Of a stretch of DNA of 64,000 bases, positions 62,433 through 64,000 are shown piece by piece (the first letter of the stretch is position 1; each line of letters begins with the position of its first letter). Made by a program: the position numbers and the translations under genes. Origin of the DNA: Pseudomonas sp. SLFW (lineage in GTDB: Bacteria; Pseudomonadota; Gammaproteobacteria; Pseudomonadales; Pseudomonadaceae). The DNA is taken from assembly GCF_009905615.1 (NCBI RefSeq), contig NZ_JAAAKW010000013.1, positions 1 to 64,000 on the forward strand, read 5' to 3'. The notes below the pieces were generated by a model. That model made no database searches and was not told the origin of the DNA. It saw only the letters and a list, made by a program, of their open reading frames with translations.

Positions 62433-62825
62433 GAGTACAGCTCCAGAGTGGTTCGCTTACCCCCTCACGGCATCCAGCCGATTGGGAACACAGGTAAACG
62501 ACGAAAGTGAGCGCCTATGATACGGGTTCATCCGTCCGAGGTAGCGGTACATATTTATATGATGCGCCCCTACGTTACGACGGCTTATGTGGGAACCGTC
62601 CGACGGGAAGCCCGGAAAAATCACATTGTTGCCGCTTGGGTAAAACTGCATGTCGTAAACGACGATGTTTAAGCCATCGGGAAAAACTTATCATTCACTC
62701 ACTTCGCGGCCACCCTGTCGCGAACCGGAAATCCCTCTTATTTCGTCTGACGGTTTTTTACCTCAGGCCTCTCAATGGATTTCCTGACGTAGATTTTCAA
62801 GCTCCTGGATCTGACGTCATATTTA
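62433..62825. other. Intergenic region upstream of the DUF6543 gene
   Basis: 393 bp of AT-richer sequence without a credible gene, holding the presumed promoter of the minus-strand toxin-like gene. GTCGTAAACGAC near 62651 is a 12-base imperfect palindrome. A 157-codon plus-strand frame crossing it has atypical composition (Cys/Arg/Ser-rich) and is not accepted. Confidence 0.5.
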
Positions 62826-62853
62826 GCCGCTGCGTTTGCAGCGGCTTTTTTTT
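62826..62853 (+). terminator. Rho-independent terminator-like hairpin
   Basis: GCCGCTGC and GCAGCGGC pair perfectly around a four-base GTTT loop, followed by eight T residues. It is oriented for plus-strand transcripts, yet no plus-strand gene is recognised before it; it may be left from a lost gene. Confidence 0.82.
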
Positions 62854-63039
62854 GGGCTGTCTATTTACGGTAGCGATGGCACTTTGTATGCAGCCGCGGC
62901 GGACGCTCCATGGAATTCGGGTGCGATCAGAAATGCCTTACGGGATTATGAGCAGCAGTCCTACAAGATCATATGTTTAAAGGGTAGTTATCGGCGTGAT
63001 GTGGATTCCACGTTTACGGCCGATCTTGAGCACTTTTAA
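62827..63039 (+). pseudogene. C-terminal remnant of an unidentified gene
   Basis: An open frame from inside the terminator to a TAA at 63037-63039 has no ATG start. Its later part (YGSDGTLYAAAADAPWNSG then AIRNALRDYEQQSYKIICLK then GSYRRDVDSTFTADLEHF) has protein-like composition and ends 17 bp before the secreted-protein gene. The simplest reading is the tail of a gene whose 5' part was deleted. The family is not recognised. Confidence 0.45.
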
Positions 63040-63056
63040 ATAAATGAGGTTTGATC

Positions 63057-63452
63057 ATGAATAATAAAAAAATTGCAGCTTTTATACTGGCATTGAGTCT
63101 GACTCATCTTGCAAGCACCGCCACAGCAGCACCGTCTTCTCAAGCATTTCCCTGCTTCAGGTACAGCAACCAGATGTCACCAGGCGTAGCGCAGCCCGGC
63201 GAGTACAAAGTGGTTCACAGCTATACCGTCAATTGCGGAACAACACTTCACAACATCACGTTGAGAACTCAACAGGGGTCGCTGCAGCCTGTGACAGTGG
63301 AACAGCTACAAGGCGGTGGCTGGGTCACTGTTGCAAGAGATGCACACGACCCGTCTGCCAAATGGGGCGGTGGCAGCTTTCGGGGGATTCTCGATAATCG
63401 TAATGGCAAAACACCTATCGCTTATCGCGGCAGTTTCTCTGTGCCGCTGTAA
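63057..63452 (+). CDS. Small secreted protein, unknown function
   Basis: 131 residues from ATG 63057 (GAGG eight bases upstream; a TTG at 63051 is less likely). A clear signal peptide (MNNKKIAAFILALSLTHLAS then TATAAPS, cleavage near residue 25) precedes about 106 mature residues, predicted largely beta, with exactly two cysteines (QAFPCFRY and TVNCGTT) that could form a disulfide. The family is not recognised. Its position 17 bp after a truncated ORF, between two toxin-like or unknown genes, would suit a periplasmic immunity protein, but there is no direct evidence. Confidence 0.65.
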   Translation: MNNKKIAAFILALSLTHLASTATAAPSSQAFPCFRYSNQMSPGVAQPGEYKVVHSYTVNCGTTLHNITLRTQQGSLQPVTVEQLQGGGWVTVARDAHDPSAKWGGGSFRGILDNRNGKTPIAYRGSFSVPL

Positions 63453-63501
63453 GGGGCGCCAGAGCGGTGACGAACTCACCGCTCCGGCTTCATGATCTCG
63501 G

Positions 63502-64000
63502 TCATGTTCGGATGTTGACCAAGGACCTCTCGCGAGGCGTATTGCCATGTTCCTCAAGCGCAAGTGTGACCGACATGACCGTTTTCAGCTTGGTCAGCGT
63601 ATCGCTGGCAAACCCGTGCCCCTCCGATATGTGCTTATTGAGAAACCCGAGTTGACGCTCAAAGTAGTCATACATATCCACTTTCTTATCGAGGCTTATT
63701 TCATTTCCCTGCGCATCAAAATCCAGGTCAATGCCCGAAAGCCACCCCGACGTGCCGTAATCAATGATGCCCATGTCCACCAGCACGTTGCCAATTTCAC
63801 GCAATTTTCGGTTGGTCGTATTCCTGGGATCAAAACCTGACAGGTCCAGGTTGAAGCCCTTCAATTTCTCTTTATTGGAAATGCTCTCGTCAGCCCAGTA
63901 CTGTCTGACTTTTTGCTTGATACTTTCTTCCTGCTCCGAAGCACCTGATTGAGTCCGGAACCGGTTATCAGGAACGACGGCATAAGTACTGAGCCGGCGA
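63502..64000 (-). CDS. Partial gene, C-terminal part only; product unknown
   Basis: The frame is open from the right edge of the window to a TGA at 63502-63504, about 165 residues. It includes SIKQKVRQYWADESISNKEK, GFNLDLSGFDPRNTTNRKLR, DMGIIDYGTSGWLSGIDLDF, DMYDYFERQLGFLNKHISEG and a basic C-terminus. There is no true start at 63864: that codon is TTG and the frame continues upstream. Composition is acidic/hydrophilic and soluble, AT-richer than core genes. The family is not recognised; given the location beside a DUF6543 gene it may be an effector or toxin. Confidence 0.6.
   Translation of the reverse strand, partial: RRLSTYAVVPDNRFRTQSGASEQEESIKQKVRQYWADESISNKEKLKGFNLDLSGFDPRNTTNRKLREIGNVLVDMGIIDYGTSGWLSGIDLDFDAQGNEISLDKKVDMYDYFERQLGFLNKHISEGHGFASDTLTKLKTVMSVTLALEEHGNTPRERSLVNIRT

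Noticed and set aside
62507..62980. 157-codon plus-strand frame upstream of the secreted protein
   Set aside because: It crosses a perfect terminator hairpin and has non-protein-like composition.
1..64000. CRISPR array, tRNA/rRNA genes, insertion sequences or prophage
   Set aside because: No regularly spaced direct repeats, tRNA cloverleaf or transposase/integrase frames were seen; the repeats present are inverted REP pairs.

Overview
The window is Pseudomonas chromosomal DNA from the fluorescens/syringae side of the genus. The evidence is the complete alginate operon with its AlgU-type promoter, Pseudomonas-specific families (DUF3509, DUF6543 dermonecrotic-toxin-like, DUF3649/PepSY/DUF3325), high GC, and two families of short REP palindromes arranged as inverted pairs. 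Genus is confident; species is not determined. No rRNA, tRNA, CRISPR array, transposase or phage genes were seen.

Layout. (1) 0.1-1.6 kb: yaaA and an unassigned lipoprotein, convergent. (2) 1.7-10.2 kb, minus strand: a two-partner-secretion / contact-dependent-inhibition-like locus in the order TpsB transporter, 2136-residue haemagglutinin-type exoprotein with a small variable C-terminal toxin-like tail, and an Imm40-like immunity protein. (3) 10.2-11.1 kb: a long divergent regulatory region with an AlgU-type algD promoter and an exact AlgR-consensus decamer. (4) 11.1-27.8 kb: algD-alg8-alg44-algK-algE-algG-algX-algL-algI-algJ-algF-algA, all intact, closed by a strong terminator. (5) 27.9-30.7 kb, minus strand: an orphan TccC/RHS toxin with a metalloprotease-like (aspzincin-type) C-terminus. 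(6) 30.8-41.6 kb: housekeeping and accessory genes, including an AaeXAB-like aromatic-acid efflux set with its own outer-membrane factor and a divergent LysR regulator, a GhrB-like 2-hydroxyacid dehydrogenase, and a divergent EamA exporter/AraC regulator pair. (7) 41.8-48.3 kb, minus strand: an iron-uptake signalling operon (DUF3649, PepSY protein, DUF3325, FecI-type sigma, FecR, STN-containing TonB receptor) behind a Fur-box-like sequence. (8) 48.7-53.6 kb: HPF/RaiA-like protein, DUF3509 protein, a GT61-type glycosyltransferase in AT-richer DNA, GNAT, PsiE, and YebG behind a LexA box. (9) 53.6-58.0 kb, minus strand: leucine-dehydrogenase-like gene plus E1alpha, E1beta and E2 of a 2-oxoacid dehydrogenase. 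(10) 58.2-64.0 kb: a SirB1-like gene, then an accessory block with a DUF6543 dermonecrotic-toxin-like gene, a gene remnant, a small secreted protein and a gene cut by the window end.

How it works together. The alginate operon supplies GDP-mannuronate (AlgA, AlgD), polymerises it under c-di-GMP control (Alg8, Alg44), acetylates (AlgI/J/F/X), epimerises (AlgG), clears (AlgL) and exports it (AlgK, AlgE). It is flanked by polymorphic-toxin genes on both sides: CdiA-like upstream, TccC-like downstream. A DUF6543 gene lies at the far end, so the window combines biofilm-matrix production with competition or host-interaction toxins. The most notable departures from expectation are a Lys-to-Thr change at the catalytic lysine position of the leucine-dehydrogenase-like protein, the compact toxin/immunity tail of the CdiA-like protein, the AlgR-like site shared by the CDI and alginate promoters, and the toxin and remnant cluster at the right edge. 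Where start codons were moved downstream of the longest frame, the reason is given in the entry.
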